Assembly: GCF_002117445.1 (NCBI RefSeq)
Contig: NZ_CP019937.1
Coordinates: 2,388,468 to 2,452,467 of the forward strand
DNA: 64,000 bases
Origin: Ketogulonicigenium robustum
Lineage (GTDB): Bacteria > Pseudomonadota > Alphaproteobacteria > Rhodobacterales > Rhodobacteraceae
Direction of reading: 5' to 3'
The notes under the pieces are model-generated. The model saw only the letters and a program-made list of their open reading frames with translations, was not told the DNA's origin and made no database searches. Position 1 is the first letter of the stretch. Every line of letters starts with the position of its first letter. Shown piece after piece: positions 1 through 9,488 of the stretch. The translations under genes and the position numbers were made by a program.

Positions 1-751
1 TAGCCCCGAGGCTTTCCAAGCTGGTGAAGAATTTCGCCGGATTGCCGATCCCAGCAAAGGCGAAGGTGCGCAGACCCTGCCATGGCATGCCGGTTTCTAG
101 CGGGACCAGTTGCCCCTGCAGGCGCGGGCAAGGTAGCGGCGTGGCGAAGCGCGTTTGTGCCACATCCGGGCCGATTGTCAGCACCAGATCGGCACGGGCG
201 AGGCCAGCGGACAAGGTCTCGCGCAGCGGGCCTGCGGGCAGGGGGCGGGCATTGCCGAACCCCGCAGCCGCATCCACAACAACCAGCGACAAATCCTTGT
301 GCACGGCGGGGTTTTGAAAGCCGTCATCCAGAATGATCACGCTAGCACCGGCGGCGGCAGCGGCGTTTGCGCCCGCCGCACGGTCACGGGCAACCCATGT
401 CGGGGCTTGCAGCGCAAGCAAGATGGGCTCGTCCCCGACCTCGGCCGCCGTGTGGTGCGCGGGGTTGACCTGCACCGGCCCCAGCAGCGTGCCGCCATAC
501 CCGCGCGAGACAACGTGCACCACGGCCCCCCGCGCTTGCAGCAGTGCAATCAGCGCCAGCGCCGTGGGGGTTTTTCCGGTTCCGCCCACATTGATGTTGC
601 CCACACAAATGATCGGCACCGGCAGCTTCAACCCATCGCGCCGCAACCGTTTTGCTGTCGCGCGCGCGTAAAGGCAGCCCAATGGTGCCAGCGCGTGGGC
701 CTGCCAGCCGGGCGCATCCGGCGGGTTTTTCCAAAATACCGGCGGCCTCAT
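1..751 (-). CDS. lpxK: Tetraacyldisaccharide 4'-kinase (3' end outside window)
   Basis: LpxK phosphorylates the 4' position of the lipid A disaccharide at the inner membrane. About 250 N-terminal residues are visible, starting [14 protein letters not shown]; the gene runs off the left edge. A P-loop of the LpxK type ([11 protein letters not shown]) lies at residues 51-61, followed by VSRGYGG and a typical ILDDGFQ motif near residue 140, all in the family order. The ATG overlaps the stop of the upstream Kdo-transferase homologue in an ATGA arrangement, so the two are co-translated. The waaA-lpxK pairing is standard in alphaproteobacteria. The C-terminal part, about a quarter of the protein, is not in the window. 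Confidence 0.93.
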   Translation of the reverse strand, partial: MRPPVFWKNPPDAPGWQAHALAPLGCLYARATAKRLRRDGLKLPVPIICVGNINVGGTGKTPTALALIALLQARGAVVHVVSRGYGGTLLGPVQVNPAHHTAAEVGDEPILLALQAPTWVARDRAAGANAAAAAGASVIILDDGFQNPAVHKDLSLVVVDAAAGFGNARPLPAGPLRETLSAGLARADLVLTIGPDVAQTRFATPLPCPRLQGQLVPLETGMPWQGLRTFAFAGIGNPAKFFTSLESLGA

Positions 752-1935
752 TGCGCGCTCAGCTGTTCAAGCGTGTGGTGGATCAGGTCGACCACACGAT
801 TGGTGCCATCGGCCCCTGTTGTCGTGACCTGCCATGCCGCCAGCGCCATTGCGGCGGCCTTGTCGGGGGCCAAAAGCTGGTCGATGGCACGGGCCAGTTC
901 CTCGCCGGTGCGCAGCAGGCGGGCGGCGCCCGCGCGTTCCAGCCGCAGATAGGCCCCGCCATAGGGTTGCACATTCGGCCCCGCCAGCACGGCAGACCCC
1001 AGTGCGGCAGGCTCGAACGGGTGGCGGCTTTGGCCGTCAGGGCGCAGCGTGCCGCCCATGAAGCTGATGCTGGCCAGACGATACCACAGGCCCAACTCGA
1101 CCGCAGAATCGGCCAGAAGCACGCTGGTGTTTTCGTCGATGTGGTCGCTTTCGGCGCGCAGCGTGTGGCAGAGCCCGGCGGCAGCCAGCGCGGCGGCGAA
1201 AGTCGCCTCGTCATCGGGATCGGCGGGCAGCAGCACCAGCAGCAGGCGGTGCGCACTACGCAGGGCGCTGCGCTGCGCCAGAATAACCTCGGGCAACTCG
1301 GCCAGTGTGACACCGGCGGCCAGCCAGACGGGGCGGGTGCCCAGTTCCTCGGCCAAATCGCCGCGTTCGGCGGCGTTGAACGGTAGCGCCACGGGCAGCG
1401 AATCCAGCAGGTCGTTCACCTCTACCCGCGCGGCGGGCAGGCCATCGCGGATCAGGCGCCGCGCGGTTGTGCCGTCATTGGCCAAGGCGCGGTCGAACAG
1501 CGCGGTGGGGGCCGGTTGCAGTCGCAGCGGCCAGTTCGTCCGTGGGTTGGGCAGCCGGTCGGCATTCGCATCGATCAACAGCGCAGGCATGGCGCGCGCC
1601 TTGGCCGCTTTCAGCAGGGGAACATGCAAGTCCCCTTCCATCCACAGAAGCAGATCGGGGCGCCAATGGTTCAAAAAAGCGGTGATGTCACCTGCGTCAG
1701 TGGGCATTCGTGCGACATACAGCCCCGCTGGCGCAGGAATATCGCCCTGCGGCAGCGTGACCAGCACGGCGGGCGGGTCGCCCTCGGCGCGCAGGCTGGT
1801 CGCCAATGTCTCGGCCACCGGCAGGCGTGCGGGGTCTGGGCAGTGAATCCACACGACCTGCCCGCTCGGGCGCGGCCCGTAGGCGGCCCGTTCTGCATCG
1901 GCGCGGCGCTTGGGCAGCGTGCCAAAAAACGCCAT
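748..1935 (-). CDS. waaA: Kdo transferase-like glycosyltransferase (GT30), divergent
   Basis: GT30-family protein of 395 aa, expected to add Kdo to lipid IVA. The C-terminal half is typical: SFMGGTL followed by [17 protein letters not shown] (about residues 300-325). The N-terminal half is unusual. I see no membrane anchor, and where Kdo transferases carry the catalytic-glutamate motif (GASVGE type) this protein reads [16 protein letters not shown] (residues 29-44). It may therefore be a divergent enzyme or a paralogue with a changed role. It lies between pmbA (TAATG overlap upstream) and lpxK (ATGA overlap downstream). Family membership is secure; activity as the housekeeping Kdo transferase is not. 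Confidence 0.8.
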   Translation of the reverse strand: MAFFGTLPKRRADAERAAYGPRPSGQVVWIHCPDPARLPVAETLATSLRAEGDPPAVLVTLPQGDIPAPAGLYVARMPTDAGDITAFLNHWRPDLLLWMEGDLHVPLLKAAKARAMPALLIDANADRLPNPRTNWPLRLQPAPTALFDRALANDGTTARRLIRDGLPAARVEVNDLLDSLPVALPFNAAERGDLAEELGTRPVWLAAGVTLAELPEVILAQRSALRSAHRLLLVLLPADPDDEATFAAALAAAGLCHTLRAESDHIDENTSVLLADSAVELGLWYRLASISFMGGTLRPDGQSRHPFEPAALGSAVLAGPNVQPYGGAYLRLERAGAARLLRTGEELARAIDQLLAPDKAAAMALAAWQVTTTGADGTNRVVDLIHHTLEQLSAQ

Positions 1936-3302
1936 TATTCGCCTGCGATAGTCATGCCTTCGACCAGCAACGACGGGATCACGCGGCTCAGGTCCTCGCG
2001 GCCATCATTTGCAGGGGTCAGGTGCAGCAGCATGTCGCGTAGATTGCCCGCGACAGTGACCTCGTGAACGGGGTGGGTGACGACACCGTTTTCCACCCAA
2101 AACCCCGAGGCCCCGCGCGAATAATCGCCCGTATTGGGATTGATGGTCGCCCCGATGAACGATGTGACCAGCAGACCCGTGCCCATTTGGGCGATCAGGT
2201 CGGCGCGGCTGGCGGTGCCGGCTGTCAGACGCAAGTTCCCCGCCGACGGGCTGGGCGGCCCCGACGTGCCGCGGCTGGCGTTCGCCGTGCTTTGCAGCCC
2301 CAGCTGGCGGGCCGAGGCCAGATCCAGTGTCCAAGATTGCAGGACACCGTCTTCGATAATCGCGCGGGTGCGGGTTTGCAGCCCCTCGGCGTCGAACAGG
2401 CGCGAGCCGCCGATACGCTTGCGGTGCGGCTCCTCGGTCAGGGAAAGTCCGGTTGGCAGCACCTGCGTGCCCATCGCGTCGCGCAGGAACGAGCTGCCCC
2501 GTGCGATCGACAATCCATTCAATGCATTCATCAAATTGGCAATCAGGCTCGACGAGATCCGCTCGTCGAACAAGATCGGGTAGCTGCCCGAACGGATGCG
2601 CCGTGCGCCTTGCAAGGCAATTGCCCGCTCGCCCGCGATGCGGCCGATGTCGGCGGCGCCCCGCAGGTCGGCCTGAAAGACGCGGCCGTCTGCATCCCAG
2701 TCGCGCTGCATATTAGTGCCGGTGCCCGAAATTGCGATGCAGGAAATGTTGCGTCCGGTGCGCGCATAGCCGGCATCAAACCCGTTGGTGGCTGCCATAT
2801 GGATGCGGTGGTGCGAATACGCCCCCGAGGCACTTTGCACCTGCGTCACGCCCGCAACGGCCAGTGCCGCAGCCTCGGCTTCGCGCGCGTCGTGTTCCAA
2901 CTGGGCGGGGTCGGGCTCATTGCTGGGGTCGTACAGTTCCAGCGCGGTCATGTCGGTGTCGGTGGCCAGCTGGTCGGGGTGGGCTAGGCCGAGGAAGCGA
3001 TCCTCGGGGGCCTCGCGGGCCATGGCGACGGCGCGTTCGGCCATGCGGGTGATGGTGATGTCGCGCACATCGGATGCAGCCACCGCAGCCTGACGCTGCC
3101 CGACCATGACGCGCAGCCCGATATCAACCCCTTCGGACCGTTCGGCTTGTTCCAGCTTGCCTGCGCGTACATCAATCGCAACCGAAGTGCCCGCGACCGC
3201 AAGGGCATCTGCATCAGTTGCACCGGCTTTGCGGGCCGCATCCAGCAGGGCCGCCGTGATCCGGGCAAGGTCGTGGCGGTCGGACATCCGATCCAAAGGC
3301 AT
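1935..3302 (-). CDS. pmbA: TldE/PmbA metalloprotease-family protein
   Basis: A 455-aa member of the TldD/PmbA family. In characterised systems PmbA (TldE) forms a heterodimer with TldD that degrades or matures peptides such as microcin B17 and CcdA; TldD carries the metal site. Family hallmarks here are the N-terminal RAGKLEQAERSE region, the mid-protein ATNGFDAGYARTG segment and the C-terminal TSFIGATINPNTGDYSRGASGFW block. The ATG at 3302 has AGAGGA about nine bases upstream. It is first in the pmbA-waaA-lpxK run. No tldD is in the window. Confidence 0.92.
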   Translation of the reverse strand: MPLDRMSDRHDLARITAALLDAARKAGATDADALAVAGTSVAIDVRAGKLEQAERSEGVDIGLRVMVGQRQAAVAASDVRDITITRMAERAVAMAREAPEDRFLGLAHPDQLATDTDMTALELYDPSNEPDPAQLEHDAREAEAAALAVAGVTQVQSASGAYSHHRIHMAATNGFDAGYARTGRNISCIAISGTGTNMQRDWDADGRVFQADLRGAADIGRIAGERAIALQGARRIRSGSYPILFDERISSSLIANLMNALNGLSIARGSSFLRDAMGTQVLPTGLSLTEEPHRKRIGGSRLFDAEGLQTRTRAIIEDGVLQSWTLDLASARQLGLQSTANASRGTSGPPSPSAGNLRLTAGTASRADLIAQMGTGLLVTSFIGATINPNTGDYSRGASGFWVENGVVTHPVHEVTVAGNLRDMLLHLTPANDGREDLSRVIPSLLVEGMTIAGE

Positions 3303-3417
3303 TGCGGTCTTCCTCTTGTCAGCTTTGGGGCAATGTAATCACCCCAAAGCGCAAGAGCCAGCCCAGTGCCCGCAAATGCCGCCAATAAATACGGGCGGCG
3401 GGGCGAGTCACCGAATT

Positions 3418-4953
3418 CTAGAACGGCAGGGCCTGCCCGTTCAGCGTGATCGTTCCGTTGGCAATGCCCACAGTGGTGGTGCGGGTATTGGCATCAACCT
3501 GCGTGGTGTAGCCTTGCAGGCCGAACATCACCATCGCGCCGACGTCGGGCGGCATTAGGCCGATGTTCCCCAGCGCAGTCAGTAGGGTATCGATGTTCGT
3601 CATGGTCAGGTCAATGCTGCCCTCGGGCAGCGCCCCCAGCGCATCCAACGGTGGCAGCGTGAAGGCGCCGTTCCCGCTGAGGGCTGCGCCCATAGCTGTC
3701 AGGGACAGCGGGTCGATTTTCACCGACTTCACCGCGATACCGGCATCGCCCGACAACAGCGCGTCTTCGTCGGTCAGATCGCCGGTTACGACCATATCGC
3801 CCGACAGGCCCAGCGACAGGCTGGCCGGGTCACGCGGCAGCTCTCGATTCGGGTCCAGCATGGCCCAAAACTGATCGGCGGCGGTCAGGCCGGTGGCGCC
3901 CAATTCCAATTTATACGGCTGCGGTGCGGTGCCCGCCACGACAGGCATCAGCATTGCGAAACTCAATGTCTCGGCCGATCCCAGCGGCCCAACCTGGTCT
4001 TGGCTGACGTCGATCGCGCCCAGATTGCTGGCCACAGCCATCCCGTGCTGGTCGAAGTTGAGGTTGAACCCCGTCACACCGATGGTGCTGCGCACAGTGG
4101 TGGCGCCGCTGACGACATCCATCACCACGTCGCGCACCGTGCCGTCTGCGGTCACCGTCAGCAGGTTGCGGGCCAGTGCGTCTTGCACGTCGCCAATCGA
4201 CAGCGGTGTTTGAAGCGTAGCGGTCGATTGCGCGGCTCCGGTGCCGCCGGTCACCGTGACGTTGACGGCGCTGTCGGGCCCGCCATCGGGATCGGGCGGA
4301 ATCACCACTTTCAGCGACAGCGTGTTCGAGGCAAGGGTCGACGTTGCGTCGATGTGCAGCGTGTCGTTTGCGATATCGGCGTTGATTTTGTAAATCGCGT
4401 GATGGTCGATTGATGTCATCGCACCGCGCACTTCGGGCAAGTCGGGGCCGGTTTTACCGTTTTCGGTGATGGCCCCCGCCGGAATGCGGACACCCGACCG
4501 CGGGGCGGTCAGTTCCAGCGTGATGGCGGTGGGATCGCCCGAAACAATCAGCGTCTCGTTTTCGTAAAACAGCGTCTGCACAAAGCTAAGCTGCGAGGGC
4601 GCGCTACCATCGCCCATATCCACCATGGTCGTGTTCGTGGCATCCATGGTGTCGGGCAGGTCGACCAGCACCGACCCGCCTTCGTGCGGGGCAAAGCTGA
4701 GGGTGGGGATGAACAGCGTCGTCTCGCCGCCGTCGGAGGACGGGATAACCAGCGTGATGTCGTTGACGGTGGTGATGCCGTTGGACGTGCTTTCGGTGCC
4801 GGTGGTCAGGCTGCCGCTGGTCGATGACGCGACGCCCGACATCAGGCCGCGCATGAAACCCCAAACCTCGGCAGGTTGCAAATCGGCATGGGCGGGGGCC
4901 GCAATCGCCAGCGCCAGCACGGATGTGCACCCAAATTTCAGAAACCGCGACAT
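3418..4953 (-). CDS. Secreted DUF2125-family protein
   Basis: A 511-aa protein with a clear signal peptide (MSRFLKFGCTSVLALAIAAP, cleavage after AHA) and no later membrane helix. It matches the DUF2125 family of Rhodobacterales, whose function is unknown. The mature part is rich in Thr, Ser, Gly and Asp and looks beta-structured, with repeated motifs of the SLGLSGDMVVTGDLTDED kind near the C-terminus, so a periplasmic or outer-membrane-associated role is likely. I chose the ATG at 4953 because AAGGAG sits seven bases before it and the signal peptide starts there; an upstream extension in frame to 5061 has no signal character. It stands alone, 115 bases upstream of pmbA. Confidence 0.8.
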   Translation of the reverse strand: MSRFLKFGCTSVLALAIAAPAHADLQPAEVWGFMRGLMSGVASSTSGSLTTGTESTSNGITTVNDITLVIPSSDGGETTLFIPTLSFAPHEGGSVLVDLPDTMDATNTTMVDMGDGSAPSQLSFVQTLFYENETLIVSGDPTAITLELTAPRSGVRIPAGAITENGKTGPDLPEVRGAMTSIDHHAIYKINADIANDTLHIDATSTLASNTLSLKVVIPPDPDGGPDSAVNVTVTGGTGAAQSTATLQTPLSIGDVQDALARNLLTVTADGTVRDVVMDVVSGATTVRSTIGVTGFNLNFDQHGMAVASNLGAIDVSQDQVGPLGSAETLSFAMLMPVVAGTAPQPYKLELGATGLTAADQFWAMLDPNRELPRDPASLSLGLSGDMVVTGDLTDEDALLSGDAGIAVKSVKIDPLSLTAMGAALSGNGAFTLPPLDALGALPEGSIDLTMTNIDTLLTALGNIGLMPPDVGAMVMFGLQGYTTQVDANTRTTTVGIANGTITLNGQALPF

Positions 4954-5090
4954 CTTAATGCTCCTTGCGACGGCACCATGATGCCTGCGGATTGGCCACA
5001 AGATTGGCCCGCAGAGCGGATGGTGCGAAACTCGCGCGGATGCTAGACGGGCTTCAACCACATTGAAAGACTAAAACCGGGACAAGCACG

Positions 5091-6290
5091 ATGGGTGGGC
5101 CAGTCAGCAGCGAAGCATTGCCGGTCGAGGCCGTCGAGGCGCTTGTCGTGGGGGCGGGCCCTGCTGGCTTGATGGCGGCCGAGGCGATGGCGCAGGCGGG
5201 CTTGCGGGTCACCATCGTCGACGCCATGCTGTCGCCCGCGCGCAAATTTCTGATGGCGGGAAAATCGGGCCTCAACCTGACCAAGGACGAGCCGCTGGAC
5301 GCTTTCGTGTCGCACTACCACCCCTTGCCGCCCGTCTTGCGCCGCGCCATCGGGGCATTCGGGCCCGAAGCCGTGAAGGCCTTTGCCGAAGGGTTGGGGC
5401 AGGCGGTCTTCACCGGCTCGACCGGGCGGGTGTTTCCGGTGGTGATGAAGGGGTCGCCGTTCTTGCGGGCGTGGCTGGCGCGCTTGGGCGGCCTGGGGGT
5501 GGATTTGCGCAAGTCGTGGCGCTGGACGGGGTGGGACGGGGGCGCGTTGCGCTTTGACACGCCTAACGGTGCGCGCGGGCTGACGGCGCGGGTCACCGTG
5601 CTGGCGTGCGGCGGCGCAAGCTGGGCGCGGCTGGGCAGCGACGGTGCATGGGCAGGGTGGTTGGACGATGTCGCGCCCTTTGCCCCTGCGAACATGGGCC
5701 TGAACATGGGGTGGAGCAGCTTCATGGCCCCTCATTTCGGCCAGCCGGTGAAGGGCGTGGCGCTGCATTGCGGCGGGGCGGTCAGCCGTGGCGAATGGGT
5801 TGTCACGGCGCGCGGAATCGAGGGCGGCGGGATCTATCCCTTGGGGCGCCAGTTGCGCGCGGGTGCGCCGCTGCTGCTGGATTTCTTCCCTGATACCACC
5901 TTGCCCGCACTGCGGGAAAAACTGACAAAGCCGCGCGGAAAAGGCAGCCTGTCCAACTATTTGCGCAAAACGCTAGGGATGCCGCCAGTGCAGATCGCGC
6001 TGCTGAACGAATGCGCGCGCCCGCTGCCTGCCGACCTTGCGCCGCTGCTGAAGGCGCTACCGATCCGCCACAACGGCCTGCGCCCGCTGGACGAGGCGAT
6101 CTCGGTCGCCGGTGGCGTGCGTTTTGAGGCGCTGGATGAGGGGCTGATGCTGAAAGCGCGCCCCGGCACCTTCGTTGCGGGCGAGATGCTGGACTGGGAG
6201 GCCCCGACCGGCGGATACCTGCTGACCGGCTGCTTTGCCACTGGCCTTTTGGCGGGGCGCGCCGCTGCCGGTTGGCTGCGCACCCACTAA
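5091..6290 (+). CDS. TIGR03862/HI0933-type flavoprotein
   Basis: A 399-aa FAD-dependent NAD(P)/FAD oxidoreductase of the HI0933/YhiN (BaiN-like) superfamily, TIGR03862 branch. The dinucleotide-binding motif GAGPAGLMAAEA is at residues 21-32. RKFLMAGKSGLNLTKDE follows near residue 50, and the C-terminal GEMLDWEAPTGGYLLTGCFA block, where the family closes over FAD, is present. The substrate is unknown for this branch. The ATG at 5091 has GGGACAAG upstream. It is divergent from the DUF2125 gene and stands before the yjbH pair, with no obvious functional link to either. Confidence 0.88.
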   Translation: MGGPVSSEALPVEAVEALVVGAGPAGLMAAEAMAQAGLRVTIVDAMLSPARKFLMAGKSGLNLTKDEPLDAFVSHYHPLPPVLRRAIGAFGPEAVKAFAEGLGQAVFTGSTGRVFPVVMKGSPFLRAWLARLGGLGVDLRKSWRWTGWDGGALRFDTPNGARGLTARVTVLACGGASWARLGSDGAWAGWLDDVAPFAPANMGLNMGWSSFMAPHFGQPVKGVALHCGGAVSRGEWVVTARGIEGGGIYPLGRQLRAGAPLLLDFFPDTTLPALREKLTKPRGKGSLSNYLRKTLGMPPVQIALLNECARPLPADLAPLLKALPIRHNGLRPLDEAISVAGGVRFEALDEGLMLKARPGTFVAGEMLDWEAPTGGYLLTGCFATGLLAGRAAAGWLRTH

Positions 6291-6379
6291 AGCGCGCCTG
6301 TTGCTCCAAGTGGCAGTTGGCAAGTCGTGTAAACGCAGGCTATCTTGCGTATAATTCGGTCAGCAAAGGACGAACTCCC

Positions 6380-8440
6380 ATGCGCCCATTGACGCCCTCG
6401 GTCACCGTTCTGGCTGTTGCGCTGGCCAGCGCGGCCACCGCGCAGGAACGCGGCATTACCTACGCTATGACGGGTGGCCCCGGCTTGGTTGAAATGCCCA
6501 GTGCGCTTGCCTCGCCCGATGCCACTTTGGGCACCACGCTGTCCTATGTCGGCGGTGAATATCGCCTGAACTTGGGCTTTCAGGCCGCGCCGTGGCTGTT
6601 CGCCTCGTACGGGTTGGGGTTCGTGCCCGACTTCTACCCAGATGACAGCTATTCGGTGCGCGATTTCAACCTGCGTTGGAACATCCGCGGCGAAGACGGC
6701 CCTTGGCCTGCATTCGCGCTGGGCATCAACGACCTGACAGGCGGTTACCATTCGGGCGAGTATTTGGTCGCGACCAAGACCATATCGGATACGCTGCGTG
6801 TGACGGCGGGCCTCGGATGGGGTCGTATGGCGGGCACGGGGTCGTTCGACAATATTCTGGGGCTGGATGACCGCGACCCGTTTGACCCGACGCCCAACAG
6901 CAATTTCAGCCTGTCGCACCTGTTCCATGGCCCGATGGCCGTCTTTGGCGGCGTCGAATGGGCCTTTGCCGATGATTACACCTTGAAGGTCGAATATTCG
7001 ACCGACGACGGCTACCGTGACGCCACTGGTGCGCGCCTGTTCGACCATAACTCGCCGCTGAACTTGGGTCTGACATGGCGCCCGAACAGCACATTCCACC
7101 TGAGTGCGGCCTATATGTATGGCAGCACGTTCGGCCTGTCGGGCACGTTCTTCCTGAACCCCGCCCGCGCCAGTGCACCGGCTGTTGCCGGTGCCGTGCC
7201 GCCCCCGCAGCCCATCACGCCGCGCACCGCCGCGCCGACGGTTTTTTCGCCCGAAAACATTGCCAGTCTGAACGCCGCCCTCGCCAGCGAAGGGATTTTG
7301 CTGGAAGGGGTCGAGATTACCGGCGACACCGCCCGCATCCGCTATACCAACACGCAATATCGCGCCGATGCTCAGGCGATGGGGCGCAGCCTGCGCGTGC
7401 TGACGGGGCAGTTGCCCGCCAGCGTGTCGCGTTTCGTGCTGGAGCCGATGCGCGAGGGGATCCCCCTCAGCCGCGCCAGCTTTACCCGTGCCGATCTGGA
7501 GCGGTGGGAAAATCGCGTCGGCGGCACCGAAGCCATTGCCGCCAGCCGCGATCTGCGTGATGCGGCAGGGGGCAGCGCGGGCATCGTTCCCGTCGCGCAG
7601 CAGCGCTTCCAATGGGGCTATGGCCCGACCATAGGCCAGTATAGCCGCGGCGATGGGCACCCGACCGAACTGGCGTTGGGCGCGCAAATCAACGCCAGCT
7701 ACGCCATCTTGCCCAACGTTATCCTATCGGGCGAGGTTCAGGCGCGTTTGCTGTCGAACGTGAAAGATACGCCTGTGGTGCCGAACCCCGACTACCCGAC
7801 GGTGCGGCGCGACGGCGGATTTTATGGCGACGATGCCCCCGGCATCAGCCAGCTGACGCTGGCGTGGTACGACCGCCCCGCGACGAATGTTTACAGCCGC
7901 CTCAGCTTTGGCTTGCTCGAGGCTGCTTACGGCGGCCTGTCGGCCGAGCTGCTTTATAAACCCGTCGACAGCCGCTGGGCCTTCGGGGCCGAGGTGGATT
8001 ACGTCGTCAAGCGCGACTACGACATGCTGTTCTCGTTCGAGGACTATGACACCGTGTCGGGGCATTTGTCCGGCTATTATGATTTCGAAAACGGCTACAT
8101 GGCGCAGGTCGATGTCGGGCGGTATCTGGCTGGCGATTGGGGCGCGACGTTCAGCCTGCACCGCGAATTCGCCAACGGTTGGCGGATCGGCGGCTTCATG
8201 GCCGTCACCGATATGCCCGAGTCGGATTACGGCAGCGGGGCGTTTACCAAAGGCGTGACCCTGACGATTCCGCTGGATGGGCGCGGCGGCAAGCCGTCGC
8301 GGGCGGTGCGCGCGGTCAATCTGGATGGGCCGCTGCGCGATGGCGGTGCGCGTCTGAATGTTGCGGGCCGGTTGTATGACACGGTCCGCAGCGCGCATGG
8401 GCCGGATCTGGACGAAAGCTGGGGACGGTTCTGGCAATGA
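6380..8440 (+). CDS. yjbH: YjbH-family outer-membrane protein (exopolysaccharide type)
   Basis: A 686-aa secreted protein. YjbH/GfcD proteins are outer-membrane beta-barrel proteins encoded with YjbF/GfcB lipoproteins in polysaccharide or capsule loci. The start at 6380 follows AAAGGA by nine bases and opens a signal peptide (MRPLTPSVTVLAVALASAAT, cleavage near AQ). The N-terminal domain has the YjbH pattern GGPGLVEMPSALASPDATLG with alternating aromatic strands. The C-terminal half, from about residue 400, has further barrel strands (YDFENGYMAQVDVGRYLAGDWG). The stop overlaps the yjbF start (ATGA). No polysaccharide synthesis genes are nearby, so the exported glycan is unknown. Confidence 0.87.
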   Translation: MRPLTPSVTVLAVALASAATAQERGITYAMTGGPGLVEMPSALASPDATLGTTLSYVGGEYRLNLGFQAAPWLFASYGLGFVPDFYPDDSYSVRDFNLRWNIRGEDGPWPAFALGINDLTGGYHSGEYLVATKTISDTLRVTAGLGWGRMAGTGSFDNILGLDDRDPFDPTPNSNFSLSHLFHGPMAVFGGVEWAFADDYTLKVEYSTDDGYRDATGARLFDHNSPLNLGLTWRPNSTFHLSAAYMYGSTFGLSGTFFLNPARASAPAVAGAVPPPQPITPRTAAPTVFSPENIASLNAALASEGILLEGVEITGDTARIRYTNTQYRADAQAMGRSLRVLTGQLPASVSRFVLEPMREGIPLSRASFTRADLERWENRVGGTEAIAASRDLRDAAGGSAGIVPVAQQRFQWGYGPTIGQYSRGDGHPTELALGAQINASYAILPNVILSGEVQARLLSNVKDTPVVPNPDYPTVRRDGGFYGDDAPGISQLTLAWYDRPATNVYSRLSFGLLEAAYGGLSAELLYKPVDSRWAFGAEVDYVVKRDYDMLFSFEDYDTVSGHLSGYYDFENGYMAQVDVGRYLAGDWGATFSLHREFANGWRIGGFMAVTDMPESDYGSGAFTKGVTLTIPLDGRGGKPSRAVRAVNLDGPLRDGGARLNVAGRLYDTVRSAHGPDLDESWGRFWQ

Positions 8441-9114
8441 AGAAAATCGGATTCTGGGCGACTGCCGCACTTATGGCGCTGGCCGGGTGCGGGGGTGGCT
8501 CGCCGTTGGCGAGTGTCGCGCAGGTTGCGGGCAAGGTGTTACCGCTGGCCATGGGTGACAGCGACACGCCGCCGCCGCCGGTTGTCGTCGACCCTGCGGT
8601 ATTCCAGCCCGAAGCCATCGCCGCCCGCCCCGACGATTATGTTGTCGTCACGGTTAATGCTATGGGCGTGAACGAAATGGCACATCGCCAACAGTTGTCG
8701 GGCGATCGGGCGACATTCATCACCCAGTCGGGACTGCAGTTCACCTTGCAAGACGGCGTTCTGCTGTCGACACGCGGCTTCGGCGCCGATCTGGTGACCA
8801 CCGGTGCCATTGATCCGGCCGCCCTTCAGGCCGTGATTCGCGCAGGCGAAGGTAGCACGACGCGCATCGTCGAGCGTCTGACCCCGCAGGGCCAGATTGA
8901 ATCGCAGCGCTTCCAGTGCGTTTTCACCGCCATCGGCCCCGAGGAGGTCGCCCTTGCCCTGTCGACGATCACCGCAAACCGCGTGAACGAGCGTTGTACA
9001 GGCCCGCAAATGATCTTCGACAACATCTATTGGCTGGAAGAATCGGGGAAAATCGCCGCCGCCCGACAATATGTCTCGCCAAGTGTTGCATATTTGCGCT
9101 TTAATCGTCTTTGA
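8437..9114 (+). CDS. yjbF: YjbF-family lipoprotein
   Basis: A 225-aa YjbF/GfcB-like lipoprotein, partner of YjbH in exopolysaccharide or group 4 capsule-type loci. The signal peptide MKKIGFWATAALMALAGC ends in a lipobox (LAGC, Cys18), followed by Gly and Pro-rich linkers, so it should be lipid-anchored in the outer membrane. The mature domain carries the family pattern TFITQSGLQFTLQDGVLLSTRGFGADL in its middle and a C-terminal NIYWLEESGKIAAARQYVSPSVAYL block. It is translationally coupled to yjbH by a four-base overlap. Confidence 0.87.
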   Translation: MKKIGFWATAALMALAGCGGGSPLASVAQVAGKVLPLAMGDSDTPPPPVVVDPAVFQPEAIAARPDDYVVVTVNAMGVNEMAHRQQLSGDRATFITQSGLQFTLQDGVLLSTRGFGADLVTTGAIDPAALQAVIRAGEGSTTRIVERLTPQGQIESQRFQCVFTAIGPEEVALALSTITANRVNERCTGPQMIFDNIYWLEESGKIAAARQYVSPSVAYLRFNRL

Positions 9115-9137
9115 TCGCTTGGCCTGTTGCATGCACG

Positions 9138-9166
9138 TTGGACATGAAAGCTGCTTGCGATAATTA
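9138..9166 (+). promoter_or_regulatory. Candidate sigma-70 promoter
   Basis: TTGGAC (9138-9143) is separated by 17 bases from TAATTA (9161-9166), within the gap after yjbF. It would start transcription near 9173, about 40 bases before the small secreted-protein gene, giving that gene a promoter of its own. The -35 box matches consensus better than the -10 box. This is a reading by eye. Confidence 0.4.
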
Positions 9167-9213
9167 TAGGCCACAGCGGTTCACACGCTTTGAATTCAAA
9201 CTGGAGCAAAAAA

Positions 9214-9408
9214 ATGCGCCTCACCAAGACCCTGATCGCGGCCGCTCTGGCCACCACCGTTGCCGGTTCGGCTATCGCCGGCGGTTTCGCTGCTGAAGTT
9301 GTCGAGCCCCCGGTCGTCATCGTCGAGCCCGAAGCCCCCACCTCGTCCTGGGGCATCATCCTGCCGATCGCCGTTCTGGTCGGTCTGGTCGCTCTGGCAT
9401 CGAGCTAA
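9214..9408 (+). CDS. Small secreted protein with C-terminal hydrophobic segment
   Basis: A 64-aa protein: signal peptide (MRLTKTLIAAALATTVAGSA, cleavage near IAGG), a short acidic Pro/Val-rich segment (VVEPPVVIVEPEAP) and a C-terminal hydrophobic stretch WGIILPIAVLVGLVALASS that could anchor it. The ATG at 9214 is favoured by GGAG seven bases upstream; a TTG at 9190 is in frame but would spoil the signal peptide. It follows yjbH-yjbF and ends at a strong terminator. In enterobacteria the equivalent loci contain a small secreted protein (YjbE/GfcA) with a hydrophobic C-terminal part, so this may be a counterpart. That is inferred from position and architecture, not from sequence identity. Confidence 0.7.
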   Translation: MRLTKTLIAAALATTVAGSAIAGGFAAEVVEPPVVIVEPEAPTSSWGIILPIAVLVGLVALASS

Positions 9409-9448
9409 TTATAAGCGATTTCTTGAAGCCGATGCTTCCGGAAATCGT

Positions 9449-9481
9449 AAGGCGGGGTCTTCGGGCCCCGCCTTTTCTTTT
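9449..9481. terminator. Rho-independent terminator, probably bidirectional
   Basis: A perfect stem AAGGCGGGG / CCCCGCCTT closes a short TCTTCGGG loop and is followed by TTTTCTTTT on the plus strand. It ends the yjb small-protein transcript and lies eight bases from the end of holA on the other strand. Confidence 0.88.
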
Positions 9482-9488
9482 GCGCCTA

